A stretch of 64,000 nt of DNA from CAVRXQ01 sp963725215 (GCA_963725215.1 CAVRXQ010000004.1:1-64000); one strand, 5' to 3'. Shown: positions 33,755-43,069, numbered from the stretch's first letter. The notes: generated from the sequence alone by a model not told the origin. A program made the numbers and translations.

Positions 33755-34263
33755 CCATTCCCGTCGGTCACAAGGAGGTCGCGGTGGAATTCGACTTCGT
33801 CGTCGAGATCCCGAAGGGCTCGCGCAACAAGTATGAGGTCGGAGAGGACGGACGGATCCACCTCGACCGGACGCTGTACACGTCGACCGTGTTCCCAACC
33901 GAGTACGGATACATCGACGCCTCGCTCGGCGAGGACGGCGACCCGCTCGACGCCATGGTGATCTGCGAAGAGCCGACGTTTCCGGGATGCGTGATCAGGG
34001 CGCGACCGGTCGCGCTGTTCCGCATGACCGACGAAAAGGGTCCCGACGACAAGGTCGTCGGCGTTGCCGTCGGCGATCCCCGCACCGCCGCGATCCAAGA
34101 CGTCGGCGATCTCTTGGACTTCGACAAGGACCGCATCGCCCATTTCTTCTCGGTGTACAAAGCGCTTGAGCCGGGAAAGCACGTCGAGGGGATCTCTTGG
34201 GCCGATCGCGCCACCGCCGAGTCGTCGATCAGCGCCGCTTTCGAGCGGGCGTCGGACTCCTAG
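33751..34263 (+). CDS. ppa: Inorganic pyrophosphatase, family I
   Basis: 170 residues. Hydrolyses pyrophosphate to phosphate and so drives biosynthetic reactions. The signature EDGDPLDAMV is at 61-70; EIPKGSRNKYE and YGYIDASL are also conserved. Full length for bacterial enzymes. ATG overlaps the previous stop (ATGA). Last gene of the operon, followed by a hairpin. Confidence 0.96.
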   Translation: MTIPVGHKEVAVEFDFVVEIPKGSRNKYEVGEDGRIHLDRTLYTSTVFPTEYGYIDASLGEDGDPLDAMVICEEPTFPGCVIRARPVALFRMTDEKGPDDKVVGVAVGDPRTAAIQDVGDLLDFDKDRIAHFFSVYKALEPGKHVEGISWADRATAESSISAAFERASDS

Positions 34264-34270
34264 CTCCACC

Positions 34271-34289
34271 CGGCGCGACCAACGCGCCG
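34271..34289. terminator. Hairpin between convergent ppa and SGNH genes
   Basis: CGGCGCG (34271-34277), loop ACCAA, CGCGCCG (34283-34289): perfect 7-bp stem, placed between two convergent stops and serving either strand. No T-run. Confidence 0.5.
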
Positions 34290-35735
34290 TCAGATGCGGA
34301 TGTGGAAGCGACTCTCGATCTGCGCGACGACGTAGGACGCGACGTACTCGCCACCCGCCGGCAACGCGATGTGGACACCGTCTGAAGCGCGCACCTGGAC
34401 GAGACCCGCCGACGTCGGCGCGTACGTGAGGTAGTGGCCGGACGAGGTCGAAAACAGCCGCCAGGTCGGCACGTAGACGACGCCTGGATGGCGGGCGGCC
34501 TGAGCCTGGAAGATCGAGTTCACCACCGCCATGGCGGCAGAGAACGCGGGGTCTTCCATGATCGGCATCCCCACCCACACGACGTGCGCGCCCGCGGAGG
34601 TCGCTTCGCTCATCATCTGTGCGACCCGTTCGGCGTAGATCCGACGCCACGGCGCGCTGCCCGCCGGAAAGCCAGCGCTCCCTTGCAACAGACCGTTCCA
34701 GTCGTTCGCGCCGAGCATCACAACCACGAGTCGTGGGTGATAAGCGTTCAGGTCGGCGGCGAGATGCGCCGGCCAGTTGTAGTACGCCTCGTCGACTAGG
34801 CCGCTGCTTTCCTTCGCCGCCATGACGAGGCGAACTCGGGGGCTCGTCCCGACGACGTTGTCAAGCCCGTAGCCGAGGTCTTCACCGATCGAGTCGCCGA
34901 CGTCGAGGATCACGAGTGGGCGCGAGGGCGTCGGTTGTACGAGCGGCGGCGGGCCAAGCGAGGGCGGCGGGATGTGATGCGGTGCCGGGACGCCGGCGTG
35001 ATTCGGGGCAAACGACGTGATGTGCGGCGGAATCGGCGGTAACGCCGAAGCGTTGTGCACGGGGATCGTTGTCGTCGTCGACGGTGGAAGCGTCGTGGCG
35101 GTGACCGTTCGCTTCGGCGTCGTGTGTTTGCGCGCCGTTGTCGGAGGGCCGACGCGCCCGAGGGCGCGGTTGGCTCCGTCGACGACGCGATCGAAACCGA
35201 AGACTTGCTCGATCCGCATCACCGGTCGCAATACCGCCATCGCGACCGAGCGGCGCTCACCGAGGGGTGACGCGTTCGCCGACTGGAAGAGCTGACGGGC
35301 GTCGAAGAACATCCACAACGCAAAACAGATCACACCGACTCCGAGCGCGTAGCCGGCGGACGCGACCAACGTCCGAGACGCGCGCTCCGCGGGGCGAGGC
35401 GGCGAAGGCTGAGGTCGCGGCGGCAGAGCCGGCGTTGCCGGAACCTCGGTGCTTCGCGGGGCCACGGATCGTGGAGTCCGGGTGCGAGCGCCGGACGAAG
35501 ACGAACGCGTGGCCGACGTTCTCTTTGCCGGAGCGCCGGACGCCGAAGACCTCGACTTTGCCGTACGCGCGCTCGACGCTCGTTCCGCGGGGGTCCGCGG
35601 TGGCGGCGTCCGCGAGCCGGAAGTGCGCGATCCCGAAGCCCGAGACCCCGAGGTCCGCGAGCCCGAGGCTCGCGAACGCGTCGACGGGGACCGCTTCGGC
35701 TCGCCTTCGTTTCCTGAGCGTGGGACGGCGGGCAC
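34290..35735 (-). CDS. SGNH-hydrolase-like membrane protein (DUF459 type), partner of the O-acyltransferase
   Basis: 481 residues: a long Ser/Arg/Thr/Pro-rich cytoplasmic tail (1-120), one membrane segment (ASAGYALGVGVICFALWMFF, about 126-145), a Thr/Pro-rich linker and an extracellular SGNH domain (from about 275) with GDSIGEDLG, GANDW and a late DGVHI. The block I Ser, block III Gly-Asn and block V Asp/His are in place, so hydrolase or acetyl-transfer activity is possible. It follows the AlgI-type gene by 3 nt; such pairs move acetyl groups onto surface polysaccharides. The tail has five 5-residue repeats. Confidence 0.82.
   Translation of the reverse strand: MPAVPRSGNEGEPKRSPSTRSRASGSRTSGSRASGSRTSGSRTPPPRTPAERASSARTAKSRSSASGAPAKRTSATRSSSSGARTRTPRSVAPRSTEVPATPALPPRPQPSPPRPAERASRTLVASAGYALGVGVICFALWMFFDARQLFQSANASPLGERRSVAMAVLRPVMRIEQVFGFDRVVDGANRALGRVGPPTTARKHTTPKRTVTATTLPPSTTTTIPVHNASALPPIPPHITSFAPNHAGVPAPHHIPPPSLGPPPLVQPTPSRPLVILDVGDSIGEDLGYGLDNVVGTSPRVRLVMAAKESSGLVDEAYYNWPAHLAADLNAYHPRLVVVMLGANDWNGLLQGSAGFPAGSAPWRRIYAERVAQMMSEATSAGAHVVWVGMPIMEDPAFSAAMAVVNSIFQAQAARHPGVVYVPTWRLFSTSSGHYLTYAPTSAGLVQVRASDGVHIALPAGGEYVASYVVAQIESRFHIRI
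35601..35675 (-). repeat. Five tandem 15-bp repeats coding SR(A/T)SG units
   Basis: Within the SGNH gene, residues 21-45 read SRASG SRTSG SRASG SRTSG SRTPP. The repeated DNA could vary in copy number by slippage and change the tail length. Confidence 0.7.
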
Positions 35736-35738
35736 GTT

Positions 35739-37175
35739 TCAGAACCGGTAGTAGATGAACGGAGCGACTCCCGGTGGGCCGAGAGTGGTGATGAGGAGAA
35801 GCGATGCCGCGAGCACCGCGCCCTTGGTGACGAGCCGCATGTGCGCGAACGCCTCCTGCGCTCGCTGGGGGAGGTCCTTCGGAAGGTACTGCAGCGCGAG
35901 AGCACCGACGATCGCCGCGACAACTGGCAGGCGCACCATCGGTGCCGCCTGGCCCCAGGTCGTGAAAAGCCGCGAAATGAGGGTCGTCGCGTCGTTGAAC
36001 GAGTTCGCGCGGAAAAAGATCCAGCCGAAACAGACGACTTGGAACGTGAAGAACCGTTCCCACGCGAGGAACCACCGCCCTTCTCGTTCCGGTGACAGAC
36101 CGCGCTTTACCCGCCACGATCGCCGCAGGTGCCCGAAGCTCTGGCCGACTCCGTGGATTCCTCCCCAGATCACGAAGGTCCACGCGGCACCGTGCCAGAG
36201 GCCGCCCAACAGCATCGTGATCATGATGTTCCGATACGTCTGCCATGTCTTGCCGCGGTTTCCCCCGAGCGGGATGTACAGGTAGTCGCGCAGCCACGTC
36301 GAAAGGGTGATGTGCCACCTTCGCCAGAAGTCCTGCAGTGAACGCGCCGTGTACGGCGCATTGAAGTTCTGGGGGAAGCGGAATCCCAGCAACAAGGCGC
36401 AACCGATCGCGATGTCGGTGTATCCGGAGAAGTCGCAATAGATCTGCACCGCGTAGCCGTACGTGGCGAGGAGGATTTCCGGCGCCGAGTGGGCGGACGG
36501 CGAGTTGAAGACCGGGTTCACGATCGCGGACGAGACGTAGCTCGAGACCACGACCTTTTTGAACAGCCCCGCCCAGATGAGGTACGCGGCTTCGGGGAAC
36601 TCGAGTTTGCGAGGATCACGCTTTTCTGCGCGGAAGATCTGCGGGAGCAAGTCCGAGCCGCGCACGATTGGCCCCGCGACGAGGTGCGGGAAGAACGCGA
36701 CGAACACCGCGACATCGAGGGGTGGCGCGACGTCGAGGCGGCGGCGGTACACGTCGATCACGTACGAGAGGCCCATGAAGGTGAAGAACGAGATGCCGAC
36801 CGGCAATGTGATCTGCAACAGCGGAACCGGCGCGCCGTGGATGCCGAGCTTTCTCAACGTGTTGTCGACGGTTAAGGAGAAAAAGCCGTAGTACTTGAAC
36901 CAGCCGAGCAGCCCGAGTTCGCAGATGAGCGTCGCGACGAGGAGCGTCCGACGCGCGCGCTCGTTCGGCGCCCGGTTGATGAGGATCGCGCCCGTCGTCG
37001 TGAAGACCGTCGAGACCGCGAGCAAGAAGACGAATCGCCAGTCCCACCACGAGTAAAAGACGTAACTCGAGGCGAGGATGAAGATCTTCCAAGCGACTTT
37101 GTACGGCCGGAGGAACCAGTTCCCGAGGAAGACGATCCCGAAGAAAACCGCGAAGTCGATCGTCGGGAACAGCAC
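35739..37175 (-). CDS. MBOAT O-acyltransferase, AlgI/DltB family
   Basis: 478 residues from GTG 37175, with many membrane segments. MBOAT signatures: FFPHLVAGPIVR, YCDFSGYTDIAIG, FNAPYTARSLQDFWRRWHIT and the catalytic-His region LLGGLWHGAAWTFVIWG. It passes an acyl (usually acetyl) group across the membrane to a cell-surface polymer, with the SGNH gene behind it as likely partner. Starts before 37175 (to 37289) run through unlikely sequence; GGCGGCGG precedes the chosen GTG. Confidence 0.9.
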   Translation of the reverse strand: MLFPTIDFAVFFGIVFLGNWFLRPYKVAWKIFILASSYVFYSWWDWRFVFLLAVSTVFTTTGAILINRAPNERARRTLLVATLICELGLLGWFKYYGFFSLTVDNTLRKLGIHGAPVPLLQITLPVGISFFTFMGLSYVIDVYRRRLDVAPPLDVAVFVAFFPHLVAGPIVRGSDLLPQIFRAEKRDPRKLEFPEAAYLIWAGLFKKVVVSSYVSSAIVNPVFNSPSAHSAPEILLATYGYAVQIYCDFSGYTDIAIGCALLLGFRFPQNFNAPYTARSLQDFWRRWHITLSTWLRDYLYIPLGGNRGKTWQTYRNIMITMLLGGLWHGAAWTFVIWGGIHGVGQSFGHLRRSWRVKRGLSPEREGRWFLAWERFFTFQVVCFGWIFFRANSFNDATTLISRLFTTWGQAAPMVRLPVVAAIVGALALQYLPKDLPQRAQEAFAHMRLVTKGAVLAASLLLITTLGPPGVAPFIYYRF

Positions 37176-37451
37176 TACACCGCCGCCTTTCCAAGACCCG
37201 CGATCGGCGAGTCCTCGGCACGATAGTTCATAAAATCCCCGCTCAGTGGCACAGGTTGCGGCAAAAACCCTGGTTGCAACGGTGCACAAGCACGTGACCT
37301 GGGTTAGTGCACTCCTTGTGCGGTGCCGCCTCGACGCATACGATCACCTCCGCCGGAGAGGGCACGGGCAGCGCACGTCATATCAGTCGCAGGTTTGTGC
37401 GCCTTGGGGGCCGTCCTTCCTTGTGAAGTTGTTCACGAAGACGGAGGGCAG

Positions 37452-37772
37452 ATGCTCATCGAGAGTCGCCGGGGCGGGAGCGTGGCCCTCACTTGGACTC
37501 GCACCATCGACTGGGATATCGACGACTGGCGCAACCGCGCGGCGTGCAAGGACACCGACCCCGAACTCTTCTTCCCCGTCGGCACGACGGGTCAGGCGAT
37601 CGATCAGATCGAAGCGGCGAAAGCGGTGTGTCGAGATTGTGGAGCGCGCACCGAATGTCTCGAGTTCGCGCTGGCGACGAACCAGGAGTCCGGAGTTTGG
37701 GGCGGCGAGTCCGAAGAGGAGCGGCGCAAGCTTCGCAAGGCCTGGCTCGCCTCTCATCGCCGCGCCTCATAA
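37452..37772 (+). CDS. WhiB-family iron-sulfur transcription regulator
   Basis: 106 residues. Four cysteines for a 4Fe-4S cluster at 32, 60, 63 and 69 (ACKD, VCRDCGARTEC), then GVWGG and a basic tail (EEERRKLRKAWLASHRR) that meets DNA and sigma factor. This family is restricted to Actinobacteria and their phages. ATG 37452 has GGAGGG upstream; the longer frame from 37323 is not needed. Divergent from the acyltransferase pair. Confidence 0.95.
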   Translation: MLIESRRGGSVALTWTRTIDWDIDDWRNRAACKDTDPELFFPVGTTGQAIDQIEAAKAVCRDCGARTECLEFALATNQESGVWGGESEEERRKLRKAWLASHRRAS

Positions 37773-37841
37773 CTCGACCAGCTCGATCATCCGAGAGCTT
37801 AAAAAGCGAACGCGCCTCGATTAATCCGCCGTCGGCGAGCC

Positions 37842-38738
37842 CTAAGTAATTGCGGCGCCGGCGAGCGCGACGTCGTAACCGCGCCTTTCGCGAAACGCCC
37901 GCAGCCTCGTGTATCCCGCCCCTTCTGCGATGCCACGCAGTTCAGATGAGCGTGAGGCGACGTTGTTCGGACCGTGGGAGTCGGACGCCGTCGTTACCGG
38001 AACTCCTCTTTGGAAAAATCGATCGAGAAGGCCGAGGGCCGGGAACTGCTCGTTGCCCGGCGATCGCCATCCCCCCGAGGAGATCTCCGCGGCCATCTGC
38101 GAGCTGACAGCCGCTTGCGCGATGCGGTCGTGGCATTCGTCGATCACGGAGGCAGACGGGCGGTATCCGGCCATCTTCACGAAATCCGGGTGCGCGAGCA
38201 CGTCGCAACTCCTCGTCTCGGCGAGCTCGAAGAGCGCGTCGGTGTACGCACGCCAAACGTCTTCGACGTCGCGACGCTTCCACTCCGCCATCGCCACCTC
38301 GTCGCGAGTGAGATCGAAGTTCCAGTTGCCGATCCAGTGGACCGAGCCCAACAACACGTCGAAGGGATAGCCAGCCAACAAGTTGCCTACGGCGTCCATT
38401 TGGCCGGCGTAGAAGTCCACCTCGAGGCCAATGACCACCGGAAGTCCGGCGTGCTTCGCGGCCAATGCAGCCTCGACGTACTCGTCGAGATCGGCCGTCG
38501 CGTGGTGTGCGAAATACCCGGCCATAGTCGCGACGAACTCGGGATTCGGGTCGTCCTTCCAGAAGTCGCCGACGCATTCATGTCCTTGGCGGAAGCGGAA
38601 GAAGTGCTCGGTGAGGGCGATCTCCGTGACACCTTCGGCGCGGGCGTTCTCGCAGTACACCGAGAGGCGCTCGAGACGCAGCTCGAGAGGGTCGGCCTTT
38701 TCGGGGTGCGGCCACAGGTGGACGTGGTAGTCGATCAT
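37842..38738 (-). CDS. PHP-domain phosphatase, histidinol-phosphatase type
   Basis: 298 residues. Metal-binding PHP motifs: DYHVHLWPH at the N-terminus, TEHFFRF, GLEVDFYAG, LLGSVHW, VLAHPDFVK and TTASDSHGP. This arrangement is that of HisJ/HisK histidinol-phosphatases, but other phosphoesterase substrates are possible since no other his genes are near. ATG 38738 starts directly at the first motif. Confidence 0.85.
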   Translation of the reverse strand: MIDYHVHLWPHPEKADPLELRLERLSVYCENARAEGVTEIALTEHFFRFRQGHECVGDFWKDDPNPEFVATMAGYFAHHATADLDEYVEAALAAKHAGLPVVIGLEVDFYAGQMDAVGNLLAGYPFDVLLGSVHWIGNWNFDLTRDEVAMAEWKRRDVEDVWRAYTDALFELAETRSCDVLAHPDFVKMAGYRPSASVIDECHDRIAQAAVSSQMAAEISSGGWRSPGNEQFPALGLLDRFFQRGVPVTTASDSHGPNNVASRSSELRGIAEGAGYTRLRAFRERRGYDVALAGAAIT

Positions 38739-38766
38739 CGAGGCGTCACCTTCGAGTCGGGTGGTT

Positions 38767-39003
38767 TTATTGCGTGCCGAAGCCGACCCGACGCTCCCCG
38801 CCGTCGCCTCCTACCTCGACCCAGGCGATCTTGGCCGTCGGGACGCCGACCCTTCGCCCGCGGCGGTCGGTGAGCCACAACACGCTCTCGGGGGCCGAGA
38901 AGGCACCCTCGATCTCCTGCAGGATCTTCTCGCGTGACGTCTCGTCGCCGAGCTCCACGTCGAGCTCTTTCGCCGTCTGGATGATGCCGATACGAACGTC
39001 CAC
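38767..39003 (-). CDS. DUF3107 family protein
   Basis: 78 residues. The whole length (RIGIIQTAKELDVEL ... LWLTDRRGRRVGVPTAKIAWVEVG) matches the small actinobacterial DUF3107 family, whose function is not known. GTG start with AGGTGGAGC upstream. It sits 28 nt before the PHP gene on the same strand. Confidence 0.8.
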   Translation of the reverse strand: MDVRIGIIQTAKELDVELGDETSREKILQEIEGAFSAPESVLWLTDRRGRRVGVPTAKIAWVEVGGDGGERRVGFGTQ

Positions 39004-39151
39004 GCTCCACCTCTCTCAAGGGTTCGGCGCCCATCGTACGAGCAACGGCATTGACGTCCGCGATCGAAAATTCCCCGCCCCAGTAGGATCATTTCGTCGC
39101 GCGCGACCGCGCGGGAGGTGGCACGGTTCGCGACGTGGCTGAGGAGGTCAC

Positions 39152-39685
39152 ATGTGGTTCCTGGCCGGGGCCCTGTTAGGAGTCGTGGGCCTCGCGTCGA
39201 TCATCGGATTCCACATCGGCCACCACGCGCACGCGCTGGCCGCTGTGGCGGGTGTCGCGGCGGCGGGCGTCCTGATCGCAATCATCGCGACCGGCAACAC
39301 CGGGGGCCTCGTCCTCACTCTTCTCGGCGCCGATCTCGTCGTCACCGCTGGCGTGGGCACGATGGCGTGGCGGGGTCTCGCCGATCCACGTCTTCGCGCC
39401 GGGGCTGCTTCTTCTCACTCGGTCGTCGGCAAGGAGGGTGTCGCGCTCGGGGTGCTCGACCCGTCGGGGGTAGTCCGAGTGCGTGGCGAGAACTGGTCGG
39501 CGACCTCGGCCAATGGACGCATCGAAGACGGCGCTCGCATTCAGGTCATCGGCACCGAAGGGATCCGCCTCACCGTCTGGGGCGAGCACGAGCTTGGTCC
39601 GTCTCTCACCGACGCGATCGGTCGCGACCACAACCCGGGGGCGATTCCCGCGGCCCGGCCTGAAGAAGGGATTGGCGAACAGTGA
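39152..39685 (+). CDS. NfeD-like membrane protein
   Basis: 177 residues: N-terminal hydrophobic segments (about 1-75) and a soluble OB-fold (from about 90) with GKEGVALGVLDPSGVVRVRG and WSATSANGRIEDGARIQVIG, the NfeD C-domain pattern. NfeD proteins pair with SPFH proteins in membrane microdomains; here the SPFH gene follows with a 4-nt overlap (GTGA). Confidence 0.85.
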   Translation: MWFLAGALLGVVGLASIIGFHIGHHAHALAAVAGVAAAGVLIAIIATGNTGGLVLTLLGADLVVTAGVGTMAWRGLADPRLRAGAASSHSVVGKEGVALGVLDPSGVVRVRGENWSATSANGRIEDGARIQVIGTEGIRLTVWGEHELGPSLTDAIGRDHNPGAIPAARPEEGIGEQ

Positions 39686-40608
39686 TCATCGGCATCGTCG
39701 TTGCCGTCGTGCTCGGGCTGGGGCTCCTTTCCTCCCTGCGAGCGGTGAAGATCATCCGCGAATACCAGCGCATCGTGTTATTCCGCTTGGGTCGCGCGAT
39801 CGGAATCCGCGGACCCGGGATCGCCTTCATCAATCCGATCACCGATCGCACAACTCTCGTCGACTTGAGGGAGCAGTACCTCGAGATCCCCCACCAAACC
39901 GCGATCACGAAGGACAACGCGCCCATCTCGATCGACTTCATCATCTTCTACAAGGTCGTCGATCCGTCAATGTCGGTCCTCACGGTCCAGAACTTCGCCG
40001 GTGCCGCACTCAACCTTGCCGCGACCACGCTCCGGAGCGTGGTCGGTGACATGGCATTAGACGACGTGTTGTCGAAGCGCGAGGACATGAACGCCTCGTT
40101 GCGCGTCCGTCTTGATGACGTCACCGAACGGTGGGGCGTCAAAGTGACGAGCGTTGAGGTGCGCGAGGTCAATCCTCCGCCAGGTGTACTCGAGGCGATG
40201 ACCCGCCAGATGTCCGCCGAACGCACCCGCCGTGCCCAGGTCACCGAGGCCGAGGGTCAGAAGGCCGCGGCGATCCTCGCCGCCGAAGGGGAGGCGCAAG
40301 CGGCGATCAATCTCGCCGAAGGAAAGCAGAAGGCCACGATCCTTGCCGCCGAAGCCTCCCGGCAGTCCGCGATCTTGAACGCGGAGGGGTACGCGAAAGG
40401 TCTCGAGAAGATCCTCGCGGTGGCAGAGACCTTGGATCAAAAGACGATGGTCCTCCAGTACCTCGACACGCTGAAACAAGTCGGCACCTCGGCATCGACG
40501 AAGATCGTCGTGCCGATGGAGGTGCTGGACGGCATCCGTCGCCTCGTGCCCGGCCTCGACATGGCTCGGAACGAAGCCAAGGAAGACAACCCGCCCCTCG
40601 GGAAATAG
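39682..40608 (+). CDS. SPFH/band 7 protein (stomatin-like, slipin)
   Basis: 308 residues. One N-terminal membrane anchor, band 7 domain (IIREYQRIVLFRLGRA, DLREQYLEIPHQTAITKDNA), then a long Ala/Glu-rich coiled coil (RAQVTEAEGQKAAAILAAEG) that drives oligomers. It scaffolds membrane regions or protease complexes with NfeD. GTG overlaps the NfeD stop. Confidence 0.92.
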   Translation: MIIGIVVAVVLGLGLLSSLRAVKIIREYQRIVLFRLGRAIGIRGPGIAFINPITDRTTLVDLREQYLEIPHQTAITKDNAPISIDFIIFYKVVDPSMSVLTVQNFAGAALNLAATTLRSVVGDMALDDVLSKREDMNASLRVRLDDVTERWGVKVTSVEVREVNPPPGVLEAMTRQMSAERTRRAQVTEAEGQKAAAILAAEGEAQAAINLAEGKQKATILAAEASRQSAILNAEGYAKGLEKILAVAETLDQKTMVLQYLDTLKQVGTSASTKIVVPMEVLDGIRRLVPGLDMARNEAKEDNPPLGK

Positions 40609-40617
40609 CGCGCCGCG

Positions 40618-40651
40618 TCATCGAAAGCCGCCTGTGCCGGCGGCTCGATGA
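40618..40651 (+). terminator. Hairpin after the SPFH gene
   Basis: TCATCG-AA-AGCCGCC (40618-40632) pairs with GGCGGCT-CGATGA (40639-40651), a 13-bp stem with a 2-nt bulge and 6-nt loop, 10 nt after the stop. No T-run. Confidence 0.55.
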
Positions 40652-40740
40652 GAGAGGTCCGACGATCGAGTGACGACTCGCCGACCTGGACGACTGTCAC
40701 GGTGGTGGACGAATCGTGCCTTCGCGTCTAGAAAACCTCC

Positions 40741-41349
40741 GTGCCTCTGCACCGTGATATCGAGGCCTTCGAGCAACGGGCACAAAAATACGAGCGCGGG
40801 CTCCTCGGACGGTTGCACAAAGAGATCATCAAACGTTCGACCGAGCTCGTGTTGACCTCGGGCCCCGAACCACGGCGCGTGCTCGACGTCGGTACCGGCA
40901 CCGGATTTCTCCTTCGCGAGCTCGCTCGCCTTTGTCCGGACGCCTCAGAGCTCGTCGGTGTCGATCCCGCGCAACAGATGACGGAAGTCGCGACGGCGAA
41001 GACGAACGATCCACGCGTCTCTTACCTCGCCGGTGTCGGCGCCGAACACCTGCCCTTCGAAGACGGCGCTTTCGACGTCATCACGGCAGTCACGTCGTTC
41101 GACCATTGGGCTGACCAACGCCTCGGACTCTTCGAATGCCACCGCGTCCTCGCCCCGGGGGGCCGGTTCGTCCTCGTCGACTTGTTCAACGTGTGCTTCT
41201 ATCCGACCCTGTTGCTCACCCATCGCGGCAAGGCGCGGACGAAACGCCGCGCGACGCGCCTGTTGCGACGGTGCGGGTTTCAGACGATCGAATGGCGAGG
41301 GCTCTACAGCACCTGGATGAAGGCGGTGGTGACGACGCGGGGCGATTGA
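40741..41349 (+). CDS. Class I SAM-dependent methyltransferase
   Basis: 202 residues. AdoMet-binding motif RVLDVGTGTGFLLRELA, then GVDPAQQM, LPFEDGAFDVITAV and VLAPGGRFVLVDLF: the methyltransferase type 11 fold. Substrate unknown. GTG start; TAGAAA ends 6 nt upstream, so the message looks leaderless. Confidence 0.88.
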   Translation: MPLHRDIEAFEQRAQKYERGLLGRLHKEIIKRSTELVLTSGPEPRRVLDVGTGTGFLLRELARLCPDASELVGVDPAQQMTEVATAKTNDPRVSYLAGVGAEHLPFEDGAFDVITAVTSFDHWADQRLGLFECHRVLAPGGRFVLVDLFNVCFYPTLLLTHRGKARTKRRATRLLRRCGFQTIEWRGLYSTWMKAVVTTRGD

Positions 41350-41410
41350 GTCAAGGATTTCGACGGTCCGCGTCGGTCAATCGAGGCAGATCGCCGTTAG
41401 AACCGAACTC

Positions 41411-42277
41411 ATGCAAATCGGCCTGCACGTCTCAAATTTCACCTTTCCCGGCGGCCCTCCAACTCTTCGCGACGATCTCGCGCGCATCGCTGCCGCGGCG
41501 GAGGAACTCGGTTTCGCCAAGCTCAGTGTCATGGACCACCTCTGGCAAATCGAGATGATCGGCCCACCCGAGCACGAGATGCTCGAGGCGTACACGACCT
41601 TGGGATACCTGGCCGGCAAGACCGAGCGGATCGAGCTGCTCGCCTGGATGACCGCTGTTGTGTACCGAGAGCCGGGTCTGTTGGCCAAGGCGGTATCGAC
41701 CCTCGACGTCCTCTCCGGGGGTCGGGCGGGACTGGGCATCGGTGCTGCCTGGTTCGAGGGCGAAGCTCGCGGTCTCGGCCTGCCGTTCCCTTCCACCGCT
41801 GAGAGGTTCGAGCGTCTCGAGGAGGCCCTGCAGATCTGCCTGCAGATGTGGTCAAACAGCGACGGTCCCTTCGCAGGCAAGCACTACAGCCTCGCGCGAA
41901 CCCTCAATTCGCCACAGCCAATCTCGCGCCCACATCCGCCCATCGTGATCGGAGGCGGTGGGGAGAGAAAGACGCTCCGCCTCGTGGCTAAGTACGCGCA
42001 GGCGTGCAACCTGTTCGCCAGCGGGGAGCTCGCGCACAAACTCGACGTCCTCCGCCGGCACTGCGACGACGTTGGCCGCGACTACGACGAGATTGAGAAG
42101 ACGGTCAGCGGACGACTCGATCCAGGACCGAGCGGAGAGAACATCGACGTCCTCGTCGCCTCGCTTCGCGAGATGGCTGACCTCGGTGTCACCCACTATC
42201 ACGCGTCGGTGCCGAACGTCTCTTCGCTGACGCCGCTCGAGATCATCGGTGAGCGCCTGATTCCCGCGATCGCCTGA
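41411..42277 (+). CDS. LLM-class F420-dependent oxidoreductase
   Basis: 288 residues. Luciferase-like TIM barrel: MQIGLHVSNFTFPGG, ELGFAKLSVMDHLWQ, LSGGRAGLGIGAAWFEGEA and PPIVIGGGGERKTLRL. In actinobacteria this group uses coenzyme F420. Substrate unknown. ATG lies 7 nt after TAGAAC (leaderless). Followed by an intrinsic terminator. Confidence 0.9.
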   Translation: MQIGLHVSNFTFPGGPPTLRDDLARIAAAAEELGFAKLSVMDHLWQIEMIGPPEHEMLEAYTTLGYLAGKTERIELLAWMTAVVYREPGLLAKAVSTLDVLSGGRAGLGIGAAWFEGEARGLGLPFPSTAERFERLEEALQICLQMWSNSDGPFAGKHYSLARTLNSPQPISRPHPPIVIGGGGERKTLRLVAKYAQACNLFASGELAHKLDVLRRHCDDVGRDYDEIEKTVSGRLDPGPSGENIDVLVASLREMADLGVTHYHASVPNVSSLTPLEIIGERLIPAIA

Positions 42278-42346
42278 GCGGAGAAAGCGCAGCTGGCCGG
42301 ACCGCGTCCTTCGCGATTCAGCATTTTGGCTGAAATCATCGACACA

Positions 42347-42379
42347 GAGAGCCGACATCATCAGGGCTCTCAGCTTTTT
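42347..42379 (+). terminator. Intrinsic terminator after the LLM gene
   Basis: GAGAGCC (42347-42353) and GGCTCTC (42365-42371), followed by AGCTTTTT. A second small hairpin TTCAGC/GCTGAA lies at 42317-42334. Confidence 0.75.
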
Positions 42380-42403
42380 CCGCGTTCAACGTAAGGGCGA
42401 CTC

Positions 42404-43015
42404 GTGACAGGAACAAAGGAGATGGAAGCCGCCGGGCGACCAGACGAACCGGAGACGCACAGGAGTCAAGCCAGAGCCAGACAAGCGGTGTCCGTCGTGC
42501 TCGCGTTCGTCGTTGCCGGTGTCCTCGCCACAGCTTGCGGTGCCGGATCGGCCTCTCCCGGCATCGCGAGCGTCGGGTCGACGACAACCACCGTCGCGCC
42601 GAGCGCGCCCGCTGGGAACAGCGGCGGACCACCTTCGGCCGGTCAGACCAAACAGATGCTCGCGTTCGTGACGTGTATGCGCTCGCACGGCGTATCGAAC
42701 TTTCCCGACCCGCTCTCGACGGGCGGCTTCTCCCGCCGCGCGATGAACGCAGTCGACCAGAACTCGCCCCAGTTCCGGGCGAGTCTCAAGAGCTGCCGCT
42801 CGCTCGCGATCGCCACGGGTTTCGTGCACACGCCTGTGGAGCTCGCCAAGCACCTCGAACAGTTGACAGCCGAAGACGAATGCATCCGCCGACATGGCGT
42901 TCGGAACTGGCCCGACCCGAATGCGCAGGGCGGGCAGTCGTTTCCGCCGGGGATCAGCCCGAGTACGCCTCGGTTCCAAAAAGCCCAAGCCGCTTGTGCG
43001 TATCTCAACCCTTGA
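42404..43015 (+). CDS. Secreted lipoprotein with two copies of a Cys-containing repeat
   Basis: 203 residues. Signal peptide (VSVVLAFVVAGVLATAC) with lipobox LATAC and modified Cys45. After a Thr/Ser/Pro-rich linker come two related units, each with C-x-R-x-HGV-x-N-(F/W)-PDP and a closing Cys (CMRSHGVSNFPDP and CIRRHGVRNWPDP). The cysteines probably pair. The repeat is common in actinobacterial lipoproteins of unknown role. GTG start with AAGGG 8 nt upstream. Confidence 0.82.
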   Translation: MTGTKEMEAAGRPDEPETHRSQARARQAVSVVLAFVVAGVLATACGAGSASPGIASVGSTTTTVAPSAPAGNSGGPPSAGQTKQMLAFVTCMRSHGVSNFPDPLSTGGFSRRAMNAVDQNSPQFRASLKSCRSLAIATGFVHTPVELAKHLEQLTAEDECIRRHGVRNWPDPNAQGGQSFPPGISPSTPRFQKAQAACAYLNP

Positions 43016-43069
43016 TCCCACGCGCGGCGCGTTTGCGTTTTGCCACGGGATCGTCCGGTGCGACGACGC

